Source: Humisphaera borealis (lineage in GTDB: Bacteria > Planctomycetota > Phycisphaerae > Tepidisphaerales > Tepidisphaeraceae). Taken from it: 64,000 nt of DNA. Positions within the stretch are counted from its first letter, which is position 1. The number at the start of each line of letters is the position of its first letter. Below, piece by piece: positions 51,576-60,905 of the stretch. The notes under the pieces were generated by a model. That model did no database searches. It saw only the letters and a program-made list of their open reading frames with translations, and was not told where the DNA came from. Where the stretch lies: NCBI RefSeq assembly GCF_015169395.1, contig NZ_CP063458.1, forward strand, positions 2,108,001 to 2,172,000. The letters are read 5' to 3'. The position numbers were made by a program, and so were the translations under genes.

Positions 51576-52487
51576 TCAGGCCGCTTCCGGCGGGGCATAG
51601 GTCGGGTCGTAACGTCCTTCGAGCCGCTGAACTTCGGGGTAGCGGCGGAACAATTCCACCGGTGGCGATAGCAGGGTCGCTTTCTGGAACGCCTGGCGGG
51701 CTTCGTCCTGGCGGCCGAGCAGATCGAAGGCCCGGGCCACCAGCGCCCAGGCGTCGCTTACGCGATGTCCGAGCTGTTCGGTCATGGTCGAAAGCGACTT
51801 GCCGAAACGCTGGATGGCTTCTTCGGAATGCCCCGTTTTGACGTCGCGGTAAAGTTCCAACAACGCCAGCCCGGCCGACTCGACCCCGGTCGGCGTCTGT
51901 CGGCGCAGTTCGCTGATCGCGCGGTCGGCGTCCACCAGGTGGTCCTGGCGAAGCATCGCCATTGCCCGCCCCAGCCGTAAACCGTAGTTGGAGCCGCCAT
52001 CCAGCAATCGGCTCTCCAGCAAATGGTCGTAAACGGCAATCGCGTCGTCGAATCGCTGATAGCGGGCCAGCACCGCCCCCAAAAACACCAGAGCCTGCGC
52101 TCGGGCAGCCTGGGTACGCATGGGCTGGGCCAGAATCTGATCGAGTTGTCCTGCCGACTCACTCCAGCGGCGCAGCTGTACCAGTTCACCGATACTCTCG
52201 ACGGACTGTTGCTCGGCGCGCACCCGTTTGACGACGCCGGAGGTGAACAGCATCAGCCCCACCATCAGGGCCACAACCATCATCGCCGACACGACTTCCA
52301 CCAGAAGCCCTGCCTGCCCTGCCGCTGCGGTCAGGACGCCGCTGAACAGCGTGACCAGAATCAACCCGCCGACGAAGAACCAGACGCGCGAGACCGGCCG
52401 CCGCGGTTCACTCGCTTCGAGCAGGTAGGCCACGTCCAGCGGCCCGCGAACGGGAGGGGCAATTGGCAATTGGGGAGGCTGCGTCAC
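51576..52487 (-). CDS. Membrane protein with TPR-like domain, 303 aa
   Basis: A Pro-rich N-terminus (MTQPPQLPIAPPVRGPLDV) leads into two hydrophobic segments (VWFFVGGLILVTLFSGVLTA and VVSAMMVVALMVGLMLFTSG). A TPR-like region follows (ALVFLGAVLARYQRFDDAIA, VYDHLLESRLLDGGSNYGLR). The start is GTG at 52487. Its arrangement is the same as in the next gene downstream. It is the first gene of the four-gene run that ends at 47205, and it is divergent from recJ across a 236-bp gap. Family and role are unknown. Confidence 0.8.
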   Translation of the reverse strand: MTQPPQLPIAPPVRGPLDVAYLLEASEPRRPVSRVWFFVGGLILVTLFSGVLTAAAGQAGLLVEVVSAMMVVALMVGLMLFTSGVVKRVRAEQQSVESIGELVQLRRWSESAGQLDQILAQPMRTQAARAQALVFLGAVLARYQRFDDAIAVYDHLLESRLLDGGSNYGLRLGRAMAMLRQDHLVDADRAISELRRQTPTGVESAGLALLELYRDVKTGHSEEAIQRFGKSLSTMTEQLGHRVSDAWALVARAFDLLGRQDEARQAFQKATLLSPPVELFRRYPEVQRLEGRYDPTYAPPEAA

Positions 52488-52723
52488 GCGGAGGATTCTA
52501 GGTCATTGCCACGGGCGTGCCAAACCGGTCCGCTGCGCGACCCGATCCGTCGCCCAGGTTCAATGATGCAGGTACCCCAAAACGTTGAGTCGACCTGTTT
52601 CACGCGATACGATTCGGTTGCGACGTTCGGACTCCCTCTGGAACCCCGACGATGCCGCACCCGCCACGGATCTGGCGGCCGCCGCGAACACGCGGCGGAA
52701 CTCTCACGGTCGGGAACAGCGTC

Positions 52724-54562
52724 ATGCACCGCGCAAAACAGTGGAATCTTGCACCGCGCCACCCTGCCGCCGAGGAACTGGCCTCTCGCCTGAAGGTCTC
52801 CCCGCTGATCGCCCAGATGCTGCTGACGCGCGGCATTTCCGAGCCGGCCGACGGGCAGGCCTTTCTTCGGCCGAGCCTGGCGGCGTTGCATCGGCCGGAA
52901 ACGCTTCACGGCGTCACCCAGGCCTCGGATCGAATCGCCCGGGCAATCCGCGACAAAGACAAGATCGTCATCTACGGCGACTACGACGTTGACGGTATCA
53001 CCGCCAGCGCCATCCTGTGGCACGCCATCCGCGTGCTCGGAGGCGTCGCCGAGTACTACGTGCCCCACCGAATTGAGGAAGGCTACGGCCTGAACGCGAC
53101 GGCGATCGGTCAGCTTTGCGACCGCGGGGCCAGGCTCATCATCACCGTGGACTGCGGGATCACCGCAATCGAACCGTCAAAGGTGGCCCGCGACAGGGGC
53201 GTGGACCTGATCATCACCGATCATCACGAATGGAAAGAAGAGCCCGTCGGCACCGAGCCACGGACGCAAACAGGTACGAAGGACGAGACTGACGGTACCG
53301 CCCCGTCCCTGGGTACCTCATTGCCTTCGTGCCTGCCGCATGCCCACACCCTCGTTCACCCACGGCTGCCGACCGGCGGTGCGCCTTACGGCAACCCGCA
53401 TCTTTGCGGAGCGGGCGTTGCGTTTAAGCTGGCGTGGGGCATCGGGCTGGCGATGAGCGGCGCGGCGAAGGTCAGCGAGGAGTTCAAAGCCTACCTCATC
53501 GACGCCACCGCGCTGGCCGCGCTGGGAACAATCGCAGACGTGGTGCCGCTGGTGGGCGAGAATCGGGCGCTGGCCCATTTCGGCCTCAGTGGCTTGAAGG
53601 AAAGCAACCTGACCGGCATCAAGGCGCTGATCGCCTCGGCCGGGCTGACGGGTCAGAAGCTCAGCAGCTTCGACGTGGGGTTCAAGCTGGGGCCGCGGCT
53701 GAATGCCTGCGGGCGGATGGGACATGCACAGCTCGCGGTTGAAATGCTCACCACCGCCGACGCCGCCAAGGCCGAGGAGATCGCGACCTACCTCGAGGGG
53801 CAGAACAAGGCCCGCCAGGCGGTCGAGAAGAAGATCGCCGAGCAGGCGTCGCAGCAGGCGATCGAACTAGGGTACGACGGCGACGACAGCCGCGCGGTCG
53901 TGCTGGGCGACGCCGGTTGGCACCCCGGCGTGATCGGAATCGTCGCGAGCCGAATCGTCGAGAAGTTCCACCGACCGGCGATCATGGTCGCGCTCAACGG
54001 CACCGGCGACGACGCCTACGGCCAGGGCAGCGGCCGCAGCATCGCCGGGTTTCACCTCGCCAAGGCGTTGCACGCCGTCGGCGAGCACCTGGAAGCCTAC
54101 GGCGGCCACGAGATGGCGGCGGGATTGAAGGTCAAGGCGTCGAAGTTCGAAGACTTCCGCCACGCCTTCCGTGACTACGCGTTCGACGCGATCACGCCGG
54201 CGCAGCTCATCCCGCAGTTACGGCTCGACGCCGAGGCGACGATCCCGCAGTGCACCGAGGCACTGGTGCGTGACCTCGACCGCCTCGGGCCGTTCGGCCA
54301 CGCCAACCCGCGGCCGGTCCTGTGCATCAAGGGCCTGGAGATCGCCGCGCCCGCCCGGAGGGTCGGCAAGACCGGCGACCACCTGCAACTTCAGCTTCGC
54401 AAGGACGGCCGCATCATCAAGGCGATCGGCTTCGGCTACGGGAAGCTGGAGCCCGAGCTCAAAGTCGGCGGCCGGGTCGATGTCGCCGGCGAACCCACCA
54501 CCAACGAATGGAACGGCCGGGTCACGGTGGAGATGGAGATCAAGGATCTGTCGCTGTCGTGA
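52724..54562 (+). CDS. recJ: Single-stranded-DNA exonuclease RecJ, 612 aa
   Basis: RecJ is a 5'-3' exonuclease used in recombination and mismatch repair. The start at 52724 (MHRAKQWNLAPRHPAAEELA) matches the family; the frame to 52652 adds a basic leader without support. DHH-domain motifs are present: VIYGDYDVDGITAS, IITVDCGITA and ITDHHEW. The core DHH continues with LCGAGVAFKLAW and ALGTIADVVPLVGENR. DHHA1 shows GYGGHEMAAGL-like residues (AYGGHEMAAGLKVKA), followed by the OB-like C-terminus. About 30 extra residues (from PVGTEPRTQTG) interrupt the DHH domain just after ITDHHEWKEE and are encoded by a palindrome-like stretch. No overlapping partner gene is seen. Confidence 0.94.
   Translation: MHRAKQWNLAPRHPAAEELASRLKVSPLIAQMLLTRGISEPADGQAFLRPSLAALHRPETLHGVTQASDRIARAIRDKDKIVIYGDYDVDGITASAILWHAIRVLGGVAEYYVPHRIEEGYGLNATAIGQLCDRGARLIITVDCGITAIEPSKVARDRGVDLIITDHHEWKEEPVGTEPRTQTGTKDETDGTAPSLGTSLPSCLPHAHTLVHPRLPTGGAPYGNPHLCGAGVAFKLAWGIGLAMSGAAKVSEEFKAYLIDATALAALGTIADVVPLVGENRALAHFGLSGLKESNLTGIKALIASAGLTGQKLSSFDVGFKLGPRLNACGRMGHAQLAVEMLTTADAAKAEEIATYLEGQNKARQAVEKKIAEQASQQAIELGYDGDDSRAVVLGDAGWHPGVIGIVASRIVEKFHRPAIMVALNGTGDDAYGQGSGRSIAGFHLAKALHAVGEHLEAYGGHEMAAGLKVKASKFEDFRHAFRDYAFDAITPAQLIPQLRLDAEATIPQCTEALVRDLDRLGPFGHANPRPVLCIKGLEIAAPARRVGKTGDHLQLQLRKDGRIIKAIGFGYGKLEPELKVGGRVDVAGEPTTNEWNGRVTVEMEIKDLSLS
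53249..53335. repeat. Probable degenerate palindromic insertion within recJ
   Basis: CAGGTACGAAGG (53271-53282) and CCTTCGTGCCTG (53324-53335) are inverted copies with one mismatch. GGTACC occurs twice between them (53294 and 53312). The stretch corresponds to residues that RecJ proteins normally lack, and the reading frame is preserved. The palindrome is weaker than in the U32 gene. Confidence 0.5.
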
Positions 54563-54580
54563 GGGTGTCACTTGTCATTT

Positions 54581-54623
54581 GTCACTGGTCACTTGTCCCT
54601 GCACGCAATAAATGACCAGTGAC
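54581..54623. terminator. Hairpin between convergent recJ and PQQ/EF-hand genes
   Basis: GTCACTGGTCA (54581-54591) pairs with TGACCAGTGAC (54613-54623). The left side contains several tandem GTCACTTG/GTCATTTG-like words. The structure lies exactly between two convergent stop codons and can serve both. Confidence 0.7.
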
Positions 54624-54629
54624 CAATCC

Positions 54630-56087
54630 CTACTTCGGTTCGGCAAAGCAATACAGGTGCTTTTCCGACCGCACGTACAACTGATCGCCCACCAGTGCGG
54701 GCGTCGCGCTGACGCGTTCTTCGAGCTTCCGTTCGGCGACTACTTCGGGCTTATCGGCGTTGGCTTTCAGGACAGAAATCGTCCCCTGATCCAACGATGC
54801 CAGGTAGATGTACCCCGCCGCCGCGATGGGCGAGGCGTAATACTTGTCGGCCGTTCCGATTCGCTTGCTCTCGTAGAACGCCTTTCCGGTCGCGGCGTCA
54901 TAGGACGACGCAAACCCGCCGTCGCGAATGAAGAAGACCCGGCCGTCGTAGACGATCGGCGACGGCACGTAAGGCAGCCCCTTGGACTTCTTCCAGACAA
55001 CGCCGCTCTCGGAAATGTCACCGGTGCCCGCGGGGTTGATCGCCATGAGCGAGTTTTTGCCCTGCTTCATGAATGCCACGTTGCCGTCCCACTCGGCCTT
55101 GGTGATCGCGCCGTCATGGTCTGTGTCGTTGGCATCGAAGAACCCCTCGAAAGGCGTCCCCGCGGTTTCCGCTTTTTGCAGCTTTCCGTCCTTGTTCGCA
55201 TCCATCTGACCGAGCAGATCGTCGTGCGTGGGCATTTTGAAATCGTCCTGCCCCGGCGACCAGCCGGCGAAGAAGACGTGATCACCGCCGACGACGGCAA
55301 GCGTGCAATTGGCGGCAGGCAAGCCACGCAGCACCCAGCGTTCCTTGCCAGTTGCGAGCTCATAAGCCTTCATCCGCAGGCTGCCAGGGACGATCAATAG
55401 CGCGTCCTTCCCCTTCCCATAGACGGTCGGCGTGGAGTAGGCGGTGGGAGAGCCGGCACGATCCGCCTTCCAGCGCTCTTTCCCCGTGGCGGCGTCGACG
55501 GCGACCGCGAACGGACCGTTCTTCACATCGCGAACCAGCACCACCAAGCCGTCGACCAGAATAGGCGAGGTGCCGGTGCCGAAGTCGAACGACGTTTCAG
55601 CCGTCGGCAACTCGTAGTTCCACAGCGGTTTCCCGTTCAGGTCGTACGCGAGCAGGCCGCAGGAGCCGAAGTAGGTGATGACCCGCTGTCCGTCGCTGAC
55701 GCATGTGGACGCCGCGGGAGAGCCTTCACTGTGGTGATACTTTTCGATCTGCTTCGCCGGTGCCTGCACACGCCAGAGTTCTTTACCCGTGTCGCGGGCG
55801 TAGGCCAGCGTCCAGAGCTTTCCGTCGGCAAATGCCGTGAGGAAAATGCGATCGCCCCAGACGCACGGCGATGACGCGCCCGGCGGCACTTCGACCTTCC
55901 AGCGCAGCGCGGCGTCCGAATCGATCTTGACTGGCGGATTCGCCGAAGCCGACACGCCCGAGCCATTGGGGCCGCGGAACTGCGGCCAGCTCTCCTGTGC
56001 GTTTGCAGGTGTAGCCGTGAAGAGGGTAAGCCCCCCTAGGAATGCACAGGAAGCGAAGCGGGCAGATAAAGCGAACACACCTTTCAT
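54630..56087 (-). CDS. PQQ-like beta-propeller protein with EF-hand pair, 485 aa
   Basis: This is an exported propeller protein related to the one at 31361. The start at 56087 is followed by a signal peptide (FALSARFASCAFLGGLTLFT) and the family opening WPQFRGPNGSGVSASANPP. Blades such as GDRIFLTAFADGKLWTLAYA and VDAATGKERWKAD are clear. An inserted calcium-binding segment has two EF-hand loops: DANKDGKLQKAE and DTDHDGAITKAE. EF-hand insertion in a PQQ-type propeller suggests calcium-dependent folding or binding. It is the second gene in a minus-strand pair with the large subtilase, 74 bases apart. Confidence 0.9.
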   Translation of the reverse strand: MKGVFALSARFASCAFLGGLTLFTATPANAQESWPQFRGPNGSGVSASANPPVKIDSDAALRWKVEVPPGASSPCVWGDRIFLTAFADGKLWTLAYARDTGKELWRVQAPAKQIEKYHHSEGSPAASTCVSDGQRVITYFGSCGLLAYDLNGKPLWNYELPTAETSFDFGTGTSPILVDGLVVLVRDVKNGPFAVAVDAATGKERWKADRAGSPTAYSTPTVYGKGKDALLIVPGSLRMKAYELATGKERWVLRGLPAANCTLAVVGGDHVFFAGWSPGQDDFKMPTHDDLLGQMDANKDGKLQKAETAGTPFEGFFDANDTDHDGAITKAEWDGNVAFMKQGKNSLMAINPAGTGDISESGVVWKKSKGLPYVPSPIVYDGRVFFIRDGGFASSYDAATGKAFYESKRIGTADKYYASPIAAAGYIYLASLDQGTISVLKANADKPEVVAERKLEERVSATPALVGDQLYVRSEKHLYCFAEPK

Positions 56088-56161
56088 GCGAACCACCTTT
56101 CCAGTTGAAGTTCGTGATCGTAGGCGACGCCCGGTGGGGTTGCGCTAGTATTTCAACAAGG

Positions 56162-59100
56162 CTACGTCGTGGAAAGGAACTCGATCCGGAAGTCGCCCAG
56201 CGGTGATGAAACGGCAGGTGCATGCCCCTTGGTCCACTTCGGGCCGTCCTCGACCGAAAGCGCCTCGATCGTGGTCGCGGCGATACCGAATGGGCTGCCG
56301 CCGTTGCCCATCTCGACACCATTGATCACCGCCGAGCGAATGGTCGTCGCGGCGATGGCGCTATCGACGAAAGGGCCGTTCTTGATCAGCAGCTTGCCGA
56401 TCGTCGCCGAAGTCAGGAACGGATTGCCGGATGTGGGCAGGTCGGTGATCGCCGTATCGACGCCGGCGAAGAATCGACTTCCCGTGGCGGAGCCGACCGT
56501 CGCCTTGCCGATGTCGCCGGTGGTTCGCAGTTCCGATCGGGTCAGGCTGCCCGCCGTAATGGTCGTGACGCCGCCGGCCGTTGCCGTGATCTCGGCGTCA
56601 ACGACCTCACCCTTGACCGCCATCTTGCTGAAGCTCCCTGCGGTGACATCCGCGGCGAGCGTATTGAGCTTGACCGACTTCACCGTTCCACCGAACGTCG
56701 CCGACCAGTTAGCCAGCGCGTCACTGGCGACAATGGACTTGGCGCCGCCGGCAATGTCCCACACGCCGGCTGTCAGATCGTTCTTCGCGACGAAGCTTCC
56801 AAGTTCGCCCGACAGCGTCAGGTTCGCGCCGAAATCGGACGCGGCCTTGATCGACTGTATCGACGCCGCCGTGACCGAGCTCCCGACGCGCGAGGATGCC
56901 ACAACGAGGCTGTCGAGATTGCCGCCGACGGTCACATCGCCGGCGAGCAGGACGCCCGGGGCATTGAACAGCTTCAACGGGCCGCTGATGCGAACGTCGC
57001 CGAAGGTGGTCGTTCCCTTGACGATGAGTTTCGTGTCGGACGTGGTGTTCTCAAGGGTGAGTACGAACGAATCGGGATCGGCCCCGTCGATCAGAAGCGA
57101 GCCGGTACCAGGCCCGACGAGCTTCATCGTGATCTGATTACCGTCGGCGTCGGTGTAGCTGCCGATTGCCTTGCCCCCGAAATCGACCGCTGCCGATCCC
57201 GGCGGCAGGGCTTCGAGCACGATGCTGTAACGACCACTCGCCCCCGCCGCCGCTCCGGCTCCCGTCCGGGCGATATAGTCCTGAGCGCCAGGGCCGGCAC
57301 CGTTAACCCCAATGTAATACGTCTGACCGGCTTTCAGTTCGGCAATCAGCCGGCTGGCTTTGCTGGTCACGGTGGCGTTGTCGTTGAACGAGATCTGGGT
57401 ACCCGTCGAATCGAACAGACGCAGGAAAGTGTCGGCATCATCCTCGGAGCCGGCGATCGTGCGGACGACCAGCGCGACGTCGCTCTCGGGTGTGTAGGTG
57501 TACAGATCGACATCGGCGGCGCCGACGACGACGTCGCCGTCCCGCCCGACCGATTCATTGATCGGCTGCCCGACGGTCAGCTGCGTGGGTGTATTGTTGT
57601 CGACCGAATCGTTGGTCAGAACCCGGGCCGCGTCGGGGGATTTGAGCTCCGTGACGAGCGAATAGTTTCCAACCCCGCCGCCGGCCCCGCTGGCGATCGC
57701 GAACCAATTGAAATCAGAGTTCCCCAGTCCGGTGACGGCCGCGAACACTTCCTGGCCGCTGTTCACCCGGATGACGAGCTTCGACGCCGAAGGATCGATC
57801 CCCAGCGACTTGTCATCGATACGGGTGATCTGGTTGCTCGCCGCATCGAGCGACCAGAGGCTCAGCGACGGCGTAAACCCACTGGCAGGGTTCAGCTTGA
57901 ACTCCAGCAGTCCCGCCTGCGGCGCAACAAGTCGGAACCAGTCGACATCCTTCGAGGTAGAGGTGCCGGTACCGACCGCACCACTGTCGCTGCCGACCCT
58001 TCCGCTGATCGTGGACCCGGGCGTGGCATTGGTTGCCGTCAGCGCCGTGCCGTTGGTGTCGCCGTTGTCCAGCCACATCAGCAGGTCGTACGATTTGTCG
58101 ACCGGCGTGCTGTTGGGCGTGCGGCTGGCGTAGGGATCGGACGCGTCGAACGACCGGTTGCCAAACACCGTCACCGCGACATAGTAAACCTGCCCACGAA
58201 TCGCGTTCAGCTCGATCCGGCTGTCGGTACTGCCCTGGTCGTCGTCGTTCTCTGATAGCAGGTTCAGACTCTCGTCATACACCTTCAGATAGGTATCCGC
58301 GGCATCCGAACCGTAAACGCTGACGGCGTCGATATCGACCTGCAGCTTGCCATTGTCGGGGGCGACGACACGATAGAAATCGACGTCGGTGTCCACCGGC
58401 ACCCTGCCCGATCCGCCAGGATTCGGCCGATCCGAACCGAGCAGCTCTTTCTGCCGGGTCAGCGTGACCTTTCGGCCGGAGCCGAGCGGATCGACAACCG
58501 ATTCCAGCGGATTGGTCAGGTCGACTTCGACAGCACCCTGAATGACGCCGTCAGGATCGGGATTGTTCAGCGAGATGACGACCTGATAGTCGCCGGCCGT
58601 TCCGCCGGTCGCGATACCCGAGCCGTTCACCACGTTGTACGCGACATTCGGCTGGGCACTGATACCCACGTAATACACGCCGGTGTTGAGCGGATCGAAC
58701 GGGTCAGTCTCGAGCGTCGGGTAGTTTCCGGTGGTGCCGTCGGCCTGGGCGATTTCGGTGCCGGCTGCGTTGAACAGGCGGATCGCGCCCGCAAACGCCG
58801 ACGTGCCCTGCGGCCGGGTGAGCTGGACGATCAGGTTGCCCCGCGTCTGCAGGCTGACCCGATAAAGGTCGATATCGCCGGCACCAACCTCAATGACGCC
58901 ATCACGCCCGACGCGGCCGACGTATTCGAACCGGCGGGTGGCATTGAGCTGCGGGACAATCGTCGCGCCGCTGCGTACGGCGTTGGTATCGGTCACCGTC
59001 CCCGGCTGCCCCGGCGTGGGGTTGCCGGCGGTGACAATCTCGATCACCCGCTGAACGGCTTTGAGCGCGTTCACACGTTTGAAGGTCAGGCCCGTCTCCG

Positions 59101-60295
59101 GCAGCGGCAGCAGCGCGCCGGTCTCGCTGTCGTAGCGGTTGTTGTCGGGGACATCGGCATCGGTGATGGTGTCCGATGTCTGCTTGATGATCTGCAGAAT
59201 CTGGCTCGGATCGGAGAAGTACTGCCCGCCGTACGTGAACGCGGCGTCCTGCATCAGCGCGACCAGGCCGGCAACGAACGGGGCCGCCATGCTGGTGCCG
59301 CTGACGATCTTGTGGCGTCCGTCGCCGCCGTCGCCGTTCCAGGTGCTGAAAATACTCTGCCCGGGAGCGAGCACCTGGTTCGCGAGGGTGCCTCGCTGGC
59401 TGGTGGAGGCAATCCGGTCGGGCTGGGCGGATGACTCGATCGCGAGATACTGGTCGCCCGAACCGCCGCGCGGCGAGTTAAGGTCTTCCGGTCGGCCGTT
59501 CGTCGCCCAGGCGTTGCCGACGCTGATCGTGCTGACAGCCGCGATCGACGTCACGCCCGGTGCCACGTGCTGTGCGTAGCTGTTGCCCGCCGATGCGACG
59601 ACCGTGACGCCGAGCGATTCCAGTTCGTTGACCAGTCGGCTGATCTCGGATTTCTCGAGGTTCGAGTCAATGGCGTTGACGTTTGTCGCCGTGCCGACCG
59701 ACATGTTGAGCACGCGAATGTCCAGTTCCTGCGCGTGCAACTTGACCCACTGTAAGCCACGAACCAGTGCACTCCCGCCAAGCTGTTTCTCGCCCGGATC
59801 GGCAAGCACCTTCACCGACACGATCTTGGACGCGTAGGCCACGCCGATGTCTGGGTTGCTGCTGGCAGCGATACCGGCGGTGTGAGTGCCGTGACCCTCC
59901 AGATCAAACGCGCCGGCGACAGACGCTGTCGAATAGGGCGTGCTGACCGGATCGGATACCGCGTTGTAGAAGCCGATGACGTTGGATTGCAGGTCCGGAT
60001 TGGCGGCGTAGATCCCGCTGTCGAGCACGGCGATGGTGACGCCGGCCCCATCGACATCGACGTACCGTGAATCGTTGCGCAGTTGTGTGAGTTGTGTCAG
60101 GTCGAACGACGCCACGAACAAAAGGCGACTTTCCAGGCTGTCCACAACTGGAACGACCGCGCGATTGATCGGTCCACACTTGGCATGGGCAGTTACGGCG
60201 CGAACCCGGCCAGGAGAGGTCGGCGCGAACGGATCGCGAAGGACATGGCCCAGCCGTGTCACCTTCCTTGCATAGCGGGACAGACGACCCATCAC
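56162..60295 (-). CDS. Very large secreted S8 protease with PPC domains, 1377 aa
   Basis: This is a predicted extracellular subtilase. The long, basic N-terminus carries VVDSLESRLLFVASFD, the LEPR-type motif. Triad residues are Asp92 (IAVLDSGIYAANPD), His135 (LEGHGTHTAGIAAS) and Ser335 (SGTSMAAPFVAGLVAL). The region from about residue 430 to 1070 contains repeated bacterial pre-peptidase C-terminal (PPC) domains, each with a D-x-D-x-Y/F-R-V pattern such as GDIDLYRVSLQTRG, DTDVDFYRVVAPDNG and SKDVDWFRLVAPQAG. The last ~300 residues form repeated beta-helix-like strands (GDVTVGGNLDSLVVASSRVG). No alpha-2-macroglobulin is adjacent here, unlike the other subtilase. Confidence 0.92.
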   Translation of the reverse strand: MMGRLSRYARKVTRLGHVLRDPFAPTSPGRVRAVTAHAKCGPINRAVVPVVDSLESRLLFVASFDLTQLTQLRNDSRYVDVDGAGVTIAVLDSGIYAANPDLQSNVIGFYNAVSDPVSTPYSTASVAGAFDLEGHGTHTAGIAASSNPDIGVAYASKIVSVKVLADPGEKQLGGSALVRGLQWVKLHAQELDIRVLNMSVGTATNVNAIDSNLEKSEISRLVNELESLGVTVVASAGNSYAQHVAPGVTSIAAVSTISVGNAWATNGRPEDLNSPRGGSGDQYLAIESSAQPDRIASTSQRGTLANQVLAPGQSIFSTWNGDGGDGRHKIVSGTSMAAPFVAGLVALMQDAAFTYGGQYFSDPSQILQIIKQTSDTITDADVPDNNRYDSETGALLPLPETGLTFKRVNALKAVQRVIEIVTAGNPTPGQPGTVTDTNAVRSGATIVPQLNATRRFEYVGRVGRDGVIEVGAGDIDLYRVSLQTRGNLIVQLTRPQGTSAFAGAIRLFNAAGTEIAQADGTTGNYPTLETDPFDPLNTGVYYVGISAQPNVAYNVVNGSGIATGGTAGDYQVVISLNNPDPDGVIQGAVEVDLTNPLESVVDPLGSGRKVTLTRQKELLGSDRPNPGGSGRVPVDTDVDFYRVVAPDNGKLQVDIDAVSVYGSDAADTYLKVYDESLNLLSENDDDQGSTDSRIELNAIRGQVYYVAVTVFGNRSFDASDPYASRTPNSTPVDKSYDLLMWLDNGDTNGTALTATNATPGSTISGRVGSDSGAVGTGTSTSKDVDWFRLVAPQAGLLEFKLNPASGFTPSLSLWSLDAASNQITRIDDKSLGIDPSASKLVIRVNSGQEVFAAVTGLGNSDFNWFAIASGAGGGVGNYSLVTELKSPDAARVLTNDSVDNNTPTQLTVGQPINESVGRDGDVVVGAADVDLYTYTPESDVALVVRTIAGSEDDADTFLRLFDSTGTQISFNDNATVTSKASRLIAELKAGQTYYIGVNGAGPGAQDYIARTGAGAAAGASGRYSIVLEALPPGSAAVDFGGKAIGSYTDADGNQITMKLVGPGTGSLLIDGADPDSFVLTLENTTSDTKLIVKGTTTFGDVRISGPLKLFNAPGVLLAGDVTVGGNLDSLVVASSRVGSSVTAASIQSIKAASDFGANLTLSGELGSFVAKNDLTAGVWDIAGGAKSIVASDALANWSATFGGTVKSVKLNTLAADVTAGSFSKMAVKGEVVDAEITATAGGVTTITAGSLTRSELRTTGDIGKATVGSATGSRFFAGVDTAITDLPTSGNPFLTSATIGKLLIKNGPFVDSAIAATTIRSAVINGVEMGNGGSPFGIAATTIEALSVEDGPKWTKGHAPAVSSPLGDFRIEFLSTT

Positions 60296-60529
60296 TACGA
60301 CATCTCCATACGGGCACGGTGGCCAGGAAGAACCGGTCAGTCACCCAACGACGGTGAAACGAGCTCCGGCGACGGATGGTTCAACATACAGCCCGGCAGT
60401 GCGTCTGCAAGCAAGTTCATCAAACGGACTTAAGTACGAGACAAATCGCGGAGCAGTTCCCTTAAACCCTTGCGGACAAAATTCTTACACGGCGTCAGCA
60501 AGGGAAGAGGGCGAGCGCCAAACAACGAC

Positions 60530-60563
60530 GGCGGCCGGCAGGGTAGTTACCCTGCCGGCCGCC
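60530..60563 (-). terminator. Perfect 16-bp hairpin after rpmB
   Basis: 60530-60545 and 60548-60563 are exactly complementary around a 2-base centre. It lies about 30 bases downstream of the rpmB stop codon. The T-run after it is weak, so termination may rely on the stem alone. The rest of 60296-60591 shows no gene. Confidence 0.7.
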
Positions 60564-60591
60564 GGCTTGTAGCCAATCATGAGGCAGACGC

Positions 60592-60858
60592 TCAGGCCTG
60601 CGCAGCTTCCGCAGGTTTCCAATTCCGCTTAACGGGCTTGGTCACCGAGCCGTTGCGCAACGCCTTGGTGCTGACCTTGATACGGACGACCTGTCCGTCG
60701 ATCAGGGCACGAACACGCTGGATGTTCGGACGAAACTTACGGGCGGTGATGCCCGTGGTCTTCGTGCCGACGCCGCCGAGGTATTTTGCTTTACCGCGGT
60801 GGGTCTTCTGGTTGCCGAAGGTGGTCTTCTTGCCGGTGAAGTAACAGACGCGAGGCAT
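60592..60858 (-). CDS. rpmB: 50S ribosomal protein L28, 88 aa
   Basis: L28 is a protein of the large ribosomal subunit. MPRVCYFTGKKTTFGNQKTH at the N-terminus and a basic, Arg/Lys-rich body (TARKFRPNIQRVRALIDGQV) match the family. Length is slightly longer than the usual ~78 residues because of a C-terminal Pro/Ala-rich extension (NWKPAEAAQA). Only one Cys is present, so it is the zinc-independent form. It is a single-gene transcript here, with a good promoter immediately upstream and a hairpin downstream. No Shine-Dalgarno is visible. rpmG is not adjacent. Confidence 0.96.
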   Translation of the reverse strand: MPRVCYFTGKKTTFGNQKTHRGKAKYLGGVGTKTTGITARKFRPNIQRVRALIDGQVVRIKVSTKALRNGSVTKPVKRNWKPAEAAQA

Positions 60859-60905
60859 AGGAGTTACCGTTTCAAAAGTTCAGAGGCCAAAAAGTCGAGT
60901 CGGGC

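Noticed and set aside
56222-58255. 677-codon plus-strand frame opposite the giant subtilase
   Set aside because: It is Arg/Asp-rich and without domains. The minus strand has repeated PPC domains across the same interval.
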